Shown here: positions 24,707-32,923 of the stretch, piece by piece
Layout of the letters: each line of letters starts with the position of its first letter
Numbering within the stretch: the first letter of the stretch is position 1
Origin: Shimia sp.
Lineage (GTDB): Bacteria; Pseudomonadota; Alphaproteobacteria; Rhodobacterales; Rhodobacteraceae
Length of the DNA: 64,000 nt
Direction: 5' to 3'
Assembly (NCBI GenBank): GCA_024224295.1
Contig: JAAENN010000182.1
Coordinates: forward strand, 1 to 64,000
Made by a program: the position numbers and the translations under genes
Notes under the pieces: generated by a model
What the model was told of the DNA's origin: nothing
Databases searched by the model: none
What the model saw: only the letters and a program-made list of their open reading frames with translations

Positions 24707-25951
24707 TCAGTCGATGCCGCAGTGCTTCAGTCGCAAGTAAAGCCGCTTGCGCGGAATGCCGAGCAACTCTGCCGCCGTCGCTTTGCGCCCGCCGCTTTGA
24801 ATCAGAGCATTGCTTAATAGGTCCCGCTCATGCCTCAGCATCGCGTCATCGTAGGTTTCGGTGACTGCGGTCGAGGCGCGCTCGTCCAAACGCACGGTTA
24901 GGCCCACCACTAGTTTTTCGGCGACGTTGCGCAGCTCACGCACGTTGCCGGGCCAAGTGTATTTTCCAAGCGCGTCGAGATCAGGCACAGGCAACGCCTT
25001 TTGCGACTTACCGTGACGCGCGGCAGCGCGCTGAATGAAATGATCCAGTAAGACAAACACATCCCGGCCACGCTCCCTGAGCGGAGGCATTTCAATCTGT
25101 GCCACATTGATCCGGTACAGCAGGTCGCTGCGCAGTTTGCCTGCGACGAGAAGATCTTCTGGCTTTTGACTAACTGAGGCCACGACACGCGGCGCGTCGG
25201 CGTTGTCAAAAATCCGCAGCAATTGCGCCTGCAACTGGTCGGACAGGGCTTCCACATCCTGCAAATGCAAGGTGCCGCCCGATGCCCGCGTCACTGCGCC
25301 ACCGCCTTCAAACAACGTGCGCTCAATTGTGTCTTGCGATACGGCGGAACAGTTCACCACAACAAAAGTCCCACCAGCATTGGGGGACAGATCGTGGATC
25401 GCCCGCGCCGCGGCGGTCTTGCCGGTGCCATCCTGTCCCCACAAAAGCACATCTACCTGCAATGGCGCCACCGCTTGCAGATCACGCCGCACAAACCGCA
25501 TGACCTTGGAGCGGCCCACAAGCTGTTCTTCCAAAGGCAGTGTTGACCTGGTCCTGTGTTGCAGGTTGGTCAGTTCCACCTGCAGGCTGCGCATTTTCAA
25601 GGCCCGCAATACTACTTGATGCAGGTGATCTGGATGGACAGGCTTTTCGAGAAACTCAAAGGCCCCGTTGCGCATGGCCTGCACGGCAACCGGCACATCT
25701 CCATGGCCGGTGAACAGGATCACAGGCACATCCGGCGCAAGCCGTTTGACCTCTTCCTGAAAGGCCAGCCCATCCATGCCGGGCATGCGAATGTCGCTGA
25801 GCACCACGCCAGGCCACTCCGGGTCAAGTGCCCCCAGCGCATCGGCTGCGCGGGCAAACCCTTTGGCGGTCAGTTTGTGTTTTTCAAAGGTGTCCAGAAC
25901 CGCGTCGCGCAGATCGTCGTCGTCATCCACCAAGAATATCTGCGGCTGCAT
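24707..25951 (-). CDS. pgtA: PgtA-like response regulator, AAA+ type without GAFTGA loop
   Basis: The 414-residue protein starts at ATG 25951 (GGGGGAG 3 bases upstream). The receiver domain spans 1-120 with phospho-acceptor Asp53 (VVLSDIRMPGMDG). The AAA+ domain at about 145-345 has Walker A GQDGTGKT and the WPGNVREL block. A Fis-type helix-turn-helix ends the protein (RKATAAELLGIPRKRLYLRLK). The segment that should contain GAFTGA is shortened: after NCSAVSQDTIERTLFEGGG it runs straight to AVTRASGGTLHL. GAFTGA is needed to contact sigma-54, so sigma-70-dependent action is likely. The gene overlaps pgtB by 29 bases. Confidence 0.88.
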   Translation of the reverse strand: MQPQIFLVDDDDDLRDAVLDTFEKHKLTAKGFARAADALGALDPEWPGVVLSDIRMPGMDGLAFQEEVKRLAPDVPVILFTGHGDVPVAVQAMRNGAFEFLEKPVHPDHLHQVVLRALKMRSLQVELTNLQHRTRSTLPLEEQLVGRSKVMRFVRRDLQAVAPLQVDVLLWGQDGTGKTAAARAIHDLSPNAGGTFVVVNCSAVSQDTIERTLFEGGGAVTRASGGTLHLQDVEALSDQLQAQLLRIFDNADAPRVVASVSQKPEDLLVAGKLRSDLLYRINVAQIEMPPLRERGRDVFVLLDHFIQRAAARHGKSQKALPVPDLDALGKYTWPGNVRELRNVAEKLVVGLTVRLDERASTAVTETYDDAMLRHERDLLSNALIQSGGRKATAAELLGIPRKRLYLRLKHCGID

Positions 25952-27956
25952 CTGCTCCCCCTTTGCGTAGAACAAGCGTTGCCGTCGCGCCCGGCCCATC
26001 CGTGTTGGGGCTCAGTTGCAAGTCGCCGTTCAGGTCTTTCATGATGTTGTAGGAAATCGACAAGCCCAGTCCCAGCCCCTTTCCAACCTCTTTGGTGGTC
26101 ACAAAGGGGTCCAGGGCTTCGGCGGCGGGGATCAGGTCGAACCCCGCACCGTTGTCGCGCACCGCGAGATGCACGGCGTTGTCGATCAGTTGGGCGCCGA
26201 TGGTGATCTGGCCCGGTCGCTCTGCTTGCTGGGTCGCGTCCAGCGCGTTGGACAGGATGTTGACCAGCACCTGTTCGATCAGGATTTTGTCCCCGATCAC
26301 AGTCAATTGGGGCAGGTCATCTGCCACCGTGATCTCGGTGGCCTCCTGCGCAATCCGGGCTTTCAAGAGCGCCAAAGAGTCACTCACCAGCTCATCCAAC
26401 GGGAGCTTGTCCTCGCTGAATTCGGAACGCCGAGCAAAGTTGCGCAGATAGGCGATCGTGCGGGTCATGCGCTCAATCAGACCGTCCAGACGGGACAGCT
26501 GCCGCGCGGTCATCTCGGCATCGCCTTCGGCCACATAGTCGTCCAGCAATTGCAAACGGTGCTGCATCGCGGCCAGCGGTTGATTCAACTCGTGCGCAAT
26601 CCCGGCCGACATCTGTCCCAGCGCAGCCATCTTCCCCGCCTGGATCAGTTCCTTCTGGGTTTGTTTCAAAGTCTCCACAGCGCGGCGGCGTTCCTGCACT
26701 TCGGTCTCCAGAGACCTCAGCGCTGCATCGCGGGTTTGAATAGAGCGTTCAAATTCGGAAATTGCCACAGACAGCTGCACAATTTCATCGTCTTCTTTGT
26801 TGGGGGGCAGCATCAAGTTCTGGCCCTGCGCAATATCACTCAACCGTTTGGTCATGCGCCTCAACGGGCGCACAATGCCGGTGCGGATATAGCCAAACAG
26901 CACACCAAATCCGATCATTGCCGCCAGCGCGGTCAGACCAATCAACCAGCGGATGGCCAATGTGGTGTCCCGCCGTGACCGTTCGGTCTGCGCCAAAATC
27001 CGTGCGCGCTGTTCTTGGCCGGCCCTTGAAAGGAGAAGTTGCAGATTGCCCAGGTCAGTCTGCAGTGCTGCGAGGCTCGCCAGCATATCGGCTTGCGCGT
27101 CTAGCCAAGCCAGTCGCAGGCGAAAGATGCCGGTCTCGCTGGTTGCAACCGGCACCAAGGCCTCCACGGATTGCCGGAGCGTGGTCAGTTCGGGTTCGTC
27201 CTGTAGCTGGGTCCGCAGCCTCGCGATGCGCACCAAAGCGTCGTCCGTCAGCCCTTGCAACTGTGCCAGCCGCTCCCTGTTTTCCGCAACCGCTGCCTGA
27301 AAGATCAACGTCACTGTATTGGCCGTGCTGTCCCCCAATCGCCGCACGGTATCGCGCTGTTGGCCTTCGTCTTCAATCAACCGCGCCTGCCGCGCGCGAA
27401 AATCCGGGTCCGCACTGGTCACCAGACTGCTCATCGCAATGGAGATATTGAAGGCAAAGTCACTGAGCAGCGGGTCCACCTCATCCTGCACATCCGCATT
27501 CAACCACCGTAGCGCATTGAGCTGCGTGCCCATATCACGCTCCGCCTGCCCAATGGCCCCTTGCAGTCTCTGGATCTGCGCCAGCCCCTCGCTGACCCGC
27601 ACAACGATCTCCGGCGCGTCCCCAGTCCCTTCGGTCTGTGAAATTGGGGCCAGGCTTGCGGTCAGACCAGAGACAATTTCTCCCAATTCCAACTGCGCCG
27701 CCGTGTCCGGCGTTCCGCTTTGCCCCACAATCTGTGTTGCCACAGTGGACAGCTGCGCCGAATACTCCGCCAGGGCGCTCACCGCCGCTAGCGCCGGGAT
27801 CTGCTCGGACGCAATCGCCGCGTAATCGCGTTGCGCCTTCAGGAAAAACAGGATCGACACCGCCAGCACCAACCAAACCGTCAAGATGATGCCCGAAATC
27901 GTGAGCAGCAGCCGGTTCCACACTGATGCGCGCGTTAAAATATTCGGCAGTCTCAT
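25923..27956 (-). CDS. pgtB: PgtB-like sensor histidine kinase
   Basis: This 677-residue membrane kinase has a first membrane segment at about 14-36 and a large mostly helical periplasmic domain. The second membrane segment is at about 335-355, followed by a HAMP region, a coiled coil (about 400-435) and the phospho-acceptor block GIAHELNQPLAAM with His near 450. The HATPase domain carries VLVNILSNALDATQ, DNGAGFD and GKGLGLGLSISYNIM. It overlaps the binding-protein gene upstream by 4 bases and the regulator downstream by 29. In Salmonella, PgtB works with PgtC and PgtA to induce phosphoglycerate uptake. Confidence 0.87.
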   Translation of the reverse strand: MRLPNILTRASVWNRLLLTISGIILTVWLVLAVSILFFLKAQRDYAAIASEQIPALAAVSALAEYSAQLSTVATQIVGQSGTPDTAAQLELGEIVSGLTASLAPISQTEGTGDAPEIVVRVSEGLAQIQRLQGAIGQAERDMGTQLNALRWLNADVQDEVDPLLSDFAFNISIAMSSLVTSADPDFRARQARLIEDEGQQRDTVRRLGDSTANTVTLIFQAAVAENRERLAQLQGLTDDALVRIARLRTQLQDEPELTTLRQSVEALVPVATSETGIFRLRLAWLDAQADMLASLAALQTDLGNLQLLLSRAGQEQRARILAQTERSRRDTTLAIRWLIGLTALAAMIGFGVLFGYIRTGIVRPLRRMTKRLSDIAQGQNLMLPPNKEDDEIVQLSVAISEFERSIQTRDAALRSLETEVQERRRAVETLKQTQKELIQAGKMAALGQMSAGIAHELNQPLAAMQHRLQLLDDYVAEGDAEMTARQLSRLDGLIERMTRTIAYLRNFARRSEFSEDKLPLDELVSDSLALLKARIAQEATEITVADDLPQLTVIGDKILIEQVLVNILSNALDATQQAERPGQITIGAQLIDNAVHLAVRDNGAGFDLIPAAEALDPFVTTKEVGKGLGLGLSISYNIMKDLNGDLQLSPNTDGPGATATLVLRKGGADAAADILGG

Positions 27957-29236
27957 TCGCTGCGCACCAAGGCTTTAGCCCGTTCCGCTTCCAACACCCG
28001 CAGCAAACCGTTTGCCTCATCCAGCAAAGATTGCGATGCTGCATGCCACTCTCTCAGGCTGGCCTCCTGTCGCTCAGACAGGGTGGCAAAGGCATTTGCA
28101 TTGGTCGCGCGCCCCTCGTTGCCGACCGCATCCTCGGCAACCGGCATCGTGGTCAGCAAGCGGCGAATGTCGTGCATCGCCACACTTGGAGCTGCCTGTT
28201 CTTCTTCCAAAACACGCAGCCTACGCCAGGTTTCCCTACGAACCTCAAACACCTCAAATACAAAAGCATCAAACAGCGCGTTCACCGCCCAGTACCGCTC
28301 ACTTGCCAACGCGGCATCATACTCCAGCCAATTCAGCGTCAGAGCATCTTCCAGAACCTGATGATAGGGGGCTGTGGCTTCGGCCCGGATGTGCGCCGCA
28401 TGTGGCGTGCGCGCAATTTCTGGTGTCATCAACAGCCGTTGCCCTGCGTCCGAGACAATAAAATCCACAAAGGACCGGGCCTGTTCTGGCACCTTGCCGT
28501 CCGCCAAAACCGCAATCCGTGCGGTGGTCACCATAACCGGCGTGCCGTAGACAAAGCTCAGGTCTTCGTCAGCGCGGGAATGGGCGAGAAAATCGATGGT
28601 CAGTCCAATGTCAAACCGCCCGTTTGCCACACCATCCAGCACGGTGAAGCTGCGCGCGGTGATGGTGCTGAGGTTGCCCGCCAGTTCCAGCAAATAGGCC
28701 CAACCCTCCTGCCAGCCGCGCACCTGCAAGGAGCGCTCCAGCACCATATGGGTTGATCCGGAGCGCGAGGGGCGGGCCATGGCAATTGCACCTGCGTTCT
28801 CCGCTGCCAAGAGCGCGTCCCATCCCGCGGAGGTCGCGACCGCACCGCTTTGTTTTTGGGTCCACCCCAGAGCCGAATAGGCAAAGGAGTGCACATCCGG
28901 TTCGTCGGTGGTTGGTAAACTCGCCAGATGTCCGTTCTGCTTGAGCAGCTCAAAAGCCTCGGGGGACGAGGACCAGAACACATCAAATTGTCGCTCGTTG
29001 CCGCGCAGGATTTCATCCACCGAGGCGTTGGTGTTTTTGTTGAGCGTGATGACGTCGACGTCGGGATGTTGCTTCGAAAAGGCCGCAACAAAAGGCTGGT
29101 AAAAACTTGGCGGCATAGATGTCAAAACCCGGAGTTTGTCGGCCCAGAGTTGTGTGCCAAATACGGTCACGAGCATCACGGCCAAAGCTGTTTTTGCTTT
29201 TCGCCAGCCGCAAGTGTTTCTTGTTGCTCGTGTCAC
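27953..29236 (-). CDS. pgtC: PgtC-like periplasmic sensing binding protein
   Basis: The protein has about 427 residues if it starts at the GTG at 29236 (GGGGA upstream), which gives a normal signal peptide ending at LWA|DKL. The frame stays open to 29302, so the start is uncertain. It is a type II binding protein (VLTSMPPSFYQPFVAAFSKQHPD, FDVFWSSSPEAFELL, ARPSRSGSTHMVLERSL, GLTIDFLAHS) with a long helical C-terminal part. It is co-encoded with the kinase and regulator rather than with a permease, so a ligand-presenting role is likely. It is paralogous to the importer's own binding protein. Confidence 0.8.
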   Translation of the reverse strand: MTRATRNTCGWRKAKTALAVMLVTVFGTQLWADKLRVLTSMPPSFYQPFVAAFSKQHPDVDVITLNKNTNASVDEILRGNERQFDVFWSSSPEAFELLKQNGHLASLPTTDEPDVHSFAYSALGWTQKQSGAVATSAGWDALLAAENAGAIAMARPSRSGSTHMVLERSLQVRGWQEGWAYLLELAGNLSTITARSFTVLDGVANGRFDIGLTIDFLAHSRADEDLSFVYGTPVMVTTARIAVLADGKVPEQARSFVDFIVSDAGQRLLMTPEIARTPHAAHIRAEATAPYHQVLEDALTLNWLEYDAALASERYWAVNALFDAFVFEVFEVRRETWRRLRVLEEEQAAPSVAMHDIRRLLTTMPVAEDAVGNEGRATNANAFATLSERQEASLREWHAASQSLLDEANGLLRVLEAERAKALVRSE

Positions 29237-29449
29237 TTCAGTTCCCCAAACGCGGTCTTCTTGGCCTACCTTACAGACCCAAGGTGCGTGTCGAGGCAGC
29301 ATAACGTTCGATTGTTGGCTGGCAACCGGCTGTGTTCAGTGTGTCCTATGTAGAGAAAACGTCAAAGAAGCGGTGTGTTTTCATGTTATGTATTTGGCCG
29401 TATACGTTAAGAACACGATGGCAATTTACCGACATGATGAGGGCTCACC

Positions 29450-29956
29450 ATGGAAAAACGACGCATTGTCTCTTCACGCCACCTCGCCGAAGGCGACGGA
29501 TGGGAAGCTTCAGAAGTCGAATACGGCATGATCATTGCCTACAATGCATTTTCGCGCTGGATGACCCGCTGCATGGCGGCGGCGGGCAATGCCGATATGA
29601 CACCGTTGGAAATTCTGGTTCTGCACAATCTTAATCACCGAGATCGGGATAAACGTCTGACAGATATTGGTTTTTTATTGAACATCGAAGACAGTCACAC
29701 CGTCAACTATGCGCTTAAAAAGTTGCTGAAAATGGGTCTGATTGAATCTGAGAAGCGCGGCAAGGAGGTGTTTTATCGCCCTTCTGAAGCCGGCATTGCA
29801 CTTTGCGAAGATTATCGCACAGTGCGCGACCGCTGCTTTGTCGAAGGGCTGTCGCGTTTGGACATGAGTGGAGACGACATGCGTGACATCGCCTCCAGTC
29901 TGCGTTTGCTATCTGGCCAATATGATCAGGCCAGCCGGGCCGCTGCCTCGCTTTAG
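29450..29956 (+). CDS. Winged-helix regulator, MarR-like (COG5631 type)
   Basis: This 168-residue protein has a winged helix at about 50-125 (MTPLEILVLHNLNHRDRDKRLTDIGFLLN, YALKKLLKMGLIESEKRGKEVFYRPSEAG). It matches the predicted MarR-like regulators grouped as COG5631. It is divergent from pgtC and convergent with the TRAP large-permease gene, overlapping it by 4 bases at the stop codons. Either neighbour could be its target; no ligand domain is recognised. Confidence 0.82.
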   Translation: MEKRRIVSSRHLAEGDGWEASEVEYGMIIAYNAFSRWMTRCMAAAGNADMTPLEILVLHNLNHRDRDKRLTDIGFLLNIEDSHTVNYALKKLLKMGLIESEKRGKEVFYRPSEAGIALCEDYRTVRDRCFVEGLSRLDMSGDDMRDIASSLRLLSGQYDQASRAAASL

Positions 29957-31254
29957 CGGCTCATCAATTCGGGCAGATAGGTCACGATCTGCGGGAATAC
30001 CGCGATCAGGCCTACGCCCACCAGAAGCAACAGGAAGAAGGGAAAGGCCGCTTTGGCCACCTCCAGGATATTGATGCCGGTCATGCCTTGGATGACAAAT
30101 AGGTTGAAACCCACCGGCGGGGTGATCTGGCTCATCTCCACTACAATAACGAGGTAGATGCCAAACCACAGCGGGTCGATGCCTACGGCAGCGATCATCG
30201 GCATGATGATCGAGGTGGTCAGTACGACCACAGAAATGCCGTCAAGGAAGCACCCTAAGATGATGAAGAAGATGGTCAGCGCGAAGAGAAGCATCGGTGC
30301 AGAGAGATTCATCTCGGCAATCCATGCCGCGAGGTTGCGTGGCAGACCGGTGAAGCCCATCGCGACGGAAAGGTAAGCTGCGCCCAGCAGGATAAAAGCA
30401 ATCATGCAAGAGGTGCGTGTTGCCGACAGCAGCGCTTCCATGAAATGCTTCCAGCCAAATCCGCCGGAAAGCCACGCCAGCAAGGTTGCCAGAACCACGC
30501 CCAAAGCTGCGGCGTCCGTGGGGGACGCGAGGCCGGTGTAAATCGAACCAATGACCCCAATGATCAGTAATGCCACTGGGATCAAGTTGCGGGAAGCTTT
30601 TATGCGCTCGAAAAAGCTGAACTGTTTGGCCTCTTGTGGGATCAACTCGGGATTCATCCAAGCACGCACGGCCACATACCCGGCAAACAAGGTGATCAGC
30701 ATAAAGCCGGGCAGCACACCCGCAATAAACAAGCGGGCAATCGATTGTTCGGTGGCGACCCCATAGACAATCAAGATGATTGACGGCGGAATCAGCAGGC
30801 CCAGCGTGGCAGACCCGGCCAACGTGCCGAGGATCAGGCTTTGTGGGTAGCCGCGTTCGGTCAGCTCCGGCACCGACATCCGACCAATCGTGGCGGCAGT
30901 GGCAGCGGAAGATCCAGAGACGGCGGCAAAGATGGCGCAGCCAAAGACATTCACATGCAAAAGTCGTCCCGGGGCGCGGCCCAACCATGGTGCAAGGCCG
31001 GAGAACATGTCGTTGCTAAGGCGCGATCTCAGGAGGATTTCGCCCATCAGAATAAAGAGGGGCAGGGCGGTGAGCGCCCAGCTGTGCGAGTGCCCCCAGA
31101 AGGTGGTGGCCAGCACAAGTCCGGCTGGCGCGTTGGAAAAGGCCAGCAAGGCAATCAGCGCCACTACGCCCAAGGACATCGCCACCCACAGGCCTGCGGC
31201 GAGACAAAGCAACAAAAGACCCAGAAGAGTCAGAGCAATCAACGGATCAGCCAT
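29953..31254 (-). CDS. TRAP transporter large permease (DctM family)
   Basis: The 433-residue membrane protein has about twelve segments and family blocks LATTFWGHSHSWALTALPLFILMGEIL, AAVSGSSAATAATIGRMSVPELTERGYP and GSATLGLLIPPSIILIVYGV. It performs sodium-coupled transport together with the small subunit encoded 3 bases upstream. The operon order is dctP-dctQ-dctM. Its genetic partner across the divergent promoter is a 5-oxoprolinase, so the substrate is probably 5-oxoproline. Confidence 0.93.
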   Translation of the reverse strand: MADPLIALTLLGLLLLCLAAGLWVAMSLGVVALIALLAFSNAPAGLVLATTFWGHSHSWALTALPLFILMGEILLRSRLSNDMFSGLAPWLGRAPGRLLHVNVFGCAIFAAVSGSSAATAATIGRMSVPELTERGYPQSLILGTLAGSATLGLLIPPSIILIVYGVATEQSIARLFIAGVLPGFMLITLFAGYVAVRAWMNPELIPQEAKQFSFFERIKASRNLIPVALLIIGVIGSIYTGLASPTDAAALGVVLATLLAWLSGGFGWKHFMEALLSATRTSCMIAFILLGAAYLSVAMGFTGLPRNLAAWIAEMNLSAPMLLFALTIFFIILGCFLDGISVVVLTTSIIMPMIAAVGIDPLWFGIYLVIVVEMSQITPPVGFNLFVIQGMTGINILEVAKAAFPFFLLLLVGVGLIAVFPQIVTYLPELMSR

Positions 31255-31257
31255 AGC

Positions 31258-31782
31258 TTAGACCTCATCTGGTGTATTGAGCACCGAAGTGCCGGTGGTG
31301 ATCAGGTCGACCAATGTGTGCAAAAGTGCGACCAGCAGGAGCCCGATGCCAAAGGTCATAGCGGATTGGGTGAGCCAAAGCGGCACAGGGATGATGCCGT
31401 TTGACACATCGCTGTAGTGCAGGCTCTCAAGCATAAGTGCGACGCTGAAAAAGAGTGCGTAGCCTACAAAGGCACTGGCAACGGCGAGCGTGAGAAACTC
31501 GGCTATCAGGGTCATACGGGGAGAAAGATTTTGTACCACGAGGTTCACCCGGATGTGCCCGCCAGAACGCAGGGTGTACGCCATTGCAAGGAAAGTGGCC
31601 CCGGCGAGCATAAAGCCTGCAAAATCCGCATAGGATGGGATAGTCGAGGGCAATAGGCCTGGCATCAAACGGCCCATGCCATTGAGCACAATCTGCGCGC
31701 TTATCAACAGGCAAATTGCCAGGATCAGAAAAGCGCTGAACATCCCTGCGGCCTTATAAGTTGCGTTTAGAAAACGGTGCAT
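31258..31782 (-). CDS. TRAP transporter small permease (DctQ family)
   Basis: This 174-residue protein has four predicted membrane segments (about 12-34, 47-67, 88-110 and 136-157) and the DctQ layout, including ATFLAMAYTLRSGGHIRVNLV. It forms the membrane complex with the large permease, whose gene begins 3 bases downstream. It is separated from the binding-protein gene by an attenuator-like hairpin. Confidence 0.9.
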   Translation of the reverse strand: MHRFLNATYKAAGMFSAFLILAICLLISAQIVLNGMGRLMPGLLPSTIPSYADFAGFMLAGATFLAMAYTLRSGGHIRVNLVVQNLSPRMTLIAEFLTLAVASAFVGYALFFSVALMLESLHYSDVSNGIIPVPLWLTQSAMTFGIGLLLVALLHTLVDLITTGTSVLNTPDEV

Positions 31783-31814
31783 ACAAACCTCTCCCCATCG
31801 GTTTGGTGATACAA

Positions 31815-31847
31815 AAAGACCGGCGGCACGGGGTGTCGCCGGTCTTT
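31815..31847 (-). terminator. Intercistronic attenuator between TRAP dctP-type and dctQ-type genes
   Basis: AGACCGGCG and CGCCGGTCT form a perfect 9-bp stem (31817-31825 with 31837-31845), followed on the minus strand by a short T-run. It lies between the binding protein and the permeases. Partial termination here would give the excess of binding protein usual for such systems. Confidence 0.75.
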
Positions 31848-31859
31848 CTTGAGTGGTGG

Positions 31860-32819
31860 TTATTGCTGGTAAGTGGTCAGGATCGACAGTGCAGCGTCAG
31901 ACGCATTGCCTTTCCAGTTGTCCAGCATTTTGGTGCCGATGCCCTGCAGGCCTTCAACCAGTGCCGCGCTTGGCTGGTAAACGGTAATGCCGTTTGCTGC
32001 GAGCTCCGCGGTTTTTGCCTCAGCTTCCGCTGCAGACATCTCCCAACCGCGTGTCTCCGCAGTGGCTGCGGCTGCCAGTACGGCCGCCTTTGTGTCGTCG
32101 CTCAGCTTGTCGAACACACGCTGGTTCACAACAACGATGTTCTTAGGAACCCAAGCGTTGATCGGGCTATAGTGGGTCACAAAGTCCCACGCGGTGGAGT
32201 TCACACCAGTAGAGGGCGAGGTGATCATCGCCTGCACCTGACCGGTGGAGAATGCCTGCGGAATGTTGGAGGCTTCTACCTGTACCGGTGCGGCACCTGC
32301 CAGTGTAGCAAACTCTTCCAGCGCTGCATTGTAGGCGCGGAACCGCAGACCGTTCAGGTCGTCCACAGTGGCAATTTCGCCGTTGGTGTACAGACCTTGC
32401 GCAGGCCATGGCACGGAGAACAGTGGCACCAGGCCCTGCTCTGCCAGTAGCTCAGTCACAACCGGTTTCTGTGCATCCCAGAGCTTTTTAGCTTCGTCAT
32501 AAGAGGTCGCAACCAGTGGCTGGCTGTCGATGCCATAAGCCAGATCTTCGTTGGACAGGCGAGACAGGAAGAACTCACCAGCCGGCACCTGACGCGAACG
32601 CACGGCGTTTTTGATCTCTGCATGTGGGATCAGCGAACCCGCGCTGTGCAGGGTGATGTCCAGATCTCCATTGGTGGCTTCGCGCACATCGTCCGCAAAT
32701 TTGGCGATGTTCTGTGTGTGGAAAGTGCTGTCACCATAAGGTGTCGGCATGTCCCACGCATCTGCATAAGCTGGCGCGGCGCAGACCAACGCCGCCGTAA
32801 AAGCGATTACATGTTTCAT
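31860..32819 (-). CDS. TRAP transporter periplasmic binding protein (DctP family), probable 5-oxoproline binder
   Basis: The 319-residue protein has a signal peptide ending at APAYA|DAW and DctP-family blocks such as PYGDSTFHTQNIAKFADDV, LDITLHSAGSLIPHAEIKNAVR, LNGLRFRAYNAALEEFATLAGA and VVVNQRVFDKLSDDTKAAV. An Arg in the LRFRAYN block is the usual carboxylate-binding residue of the family. Bordetella pertussis DctP6 and DctP7 were reported to bind pyroglutamate. The divergent 5-oxoprolinase supports the same ligand here, by inference. Confidence 0.9.
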   Translation of the reverse strand: MKHVIAFTAALVCAAPAYADAWDMPTPYGDSTFHTQNIAKFADDVREATNGDLDITLHSAGSLIPHAEIKNAVRSRQVPAGEFFLSRLSNEDLAYGIDSQPLVATSYDEAKKLWDAQKPVVTELLAEQGLVPLFSVPWPAQGLYTNGEIATVDDLNGLRFRAYNAALEEFATLAGAAPVQVEASNIPQAFSTGQVQAMITSPSTGVNSTAWDFVTHYSPINAWVPKNIVVVNQRVFDKLSDDTKAAVLAAAATAETRGWEMSAAEAEAKTAELAANGITVYQPSAALVEGLQGIGTKMLDNWKGNASDAALSILTTYQQ

Positions 32820-32856
32820 AGGTGCTCCCTGTTCGTTTTTTGATTCTTACAATCAC

Positions 32857-32883
32857 ATAACGTTGACAAATTGTCAGCGTTAT
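32857..32883. promoter_or_regulatory. 27-bp palindromic operator between TRAP and 5-oxoprolinase genes
   Basis: ATAACGTTGACAA and TTGTCAGCGTTAT flank a single central base; 12 of 13 positions are symmetric. The core TGACAA/TTGTCA resembles operators of GntR-family regulators. It lies 38 bases from the TRAP binding-protein start and 41 bases from the oxoprolinase start, so one regulator could control both directions. Confidence 0.75.
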
Positions 32884-32923
32884 AAACATAAAGCAACTAT
32901 AAAGTTGATTCGAGGAGAACGGC

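Noticed and set aside
26016-26978. 320-codon open frame antisense to the PgtB-like kinase
   Set aside because: Opposite conserved kinase motifs, no domain of its own, no ribosome-binding site.
24707-29236. C4-dicarboxylate DctB/DctD sensing system
   Set aside because: The kinase is preceded by a binding protein of the PgtC type and has overlapping genes in pgtC-pgtB-pgtA order. No dicarboxylate carrier gene is adjacent.
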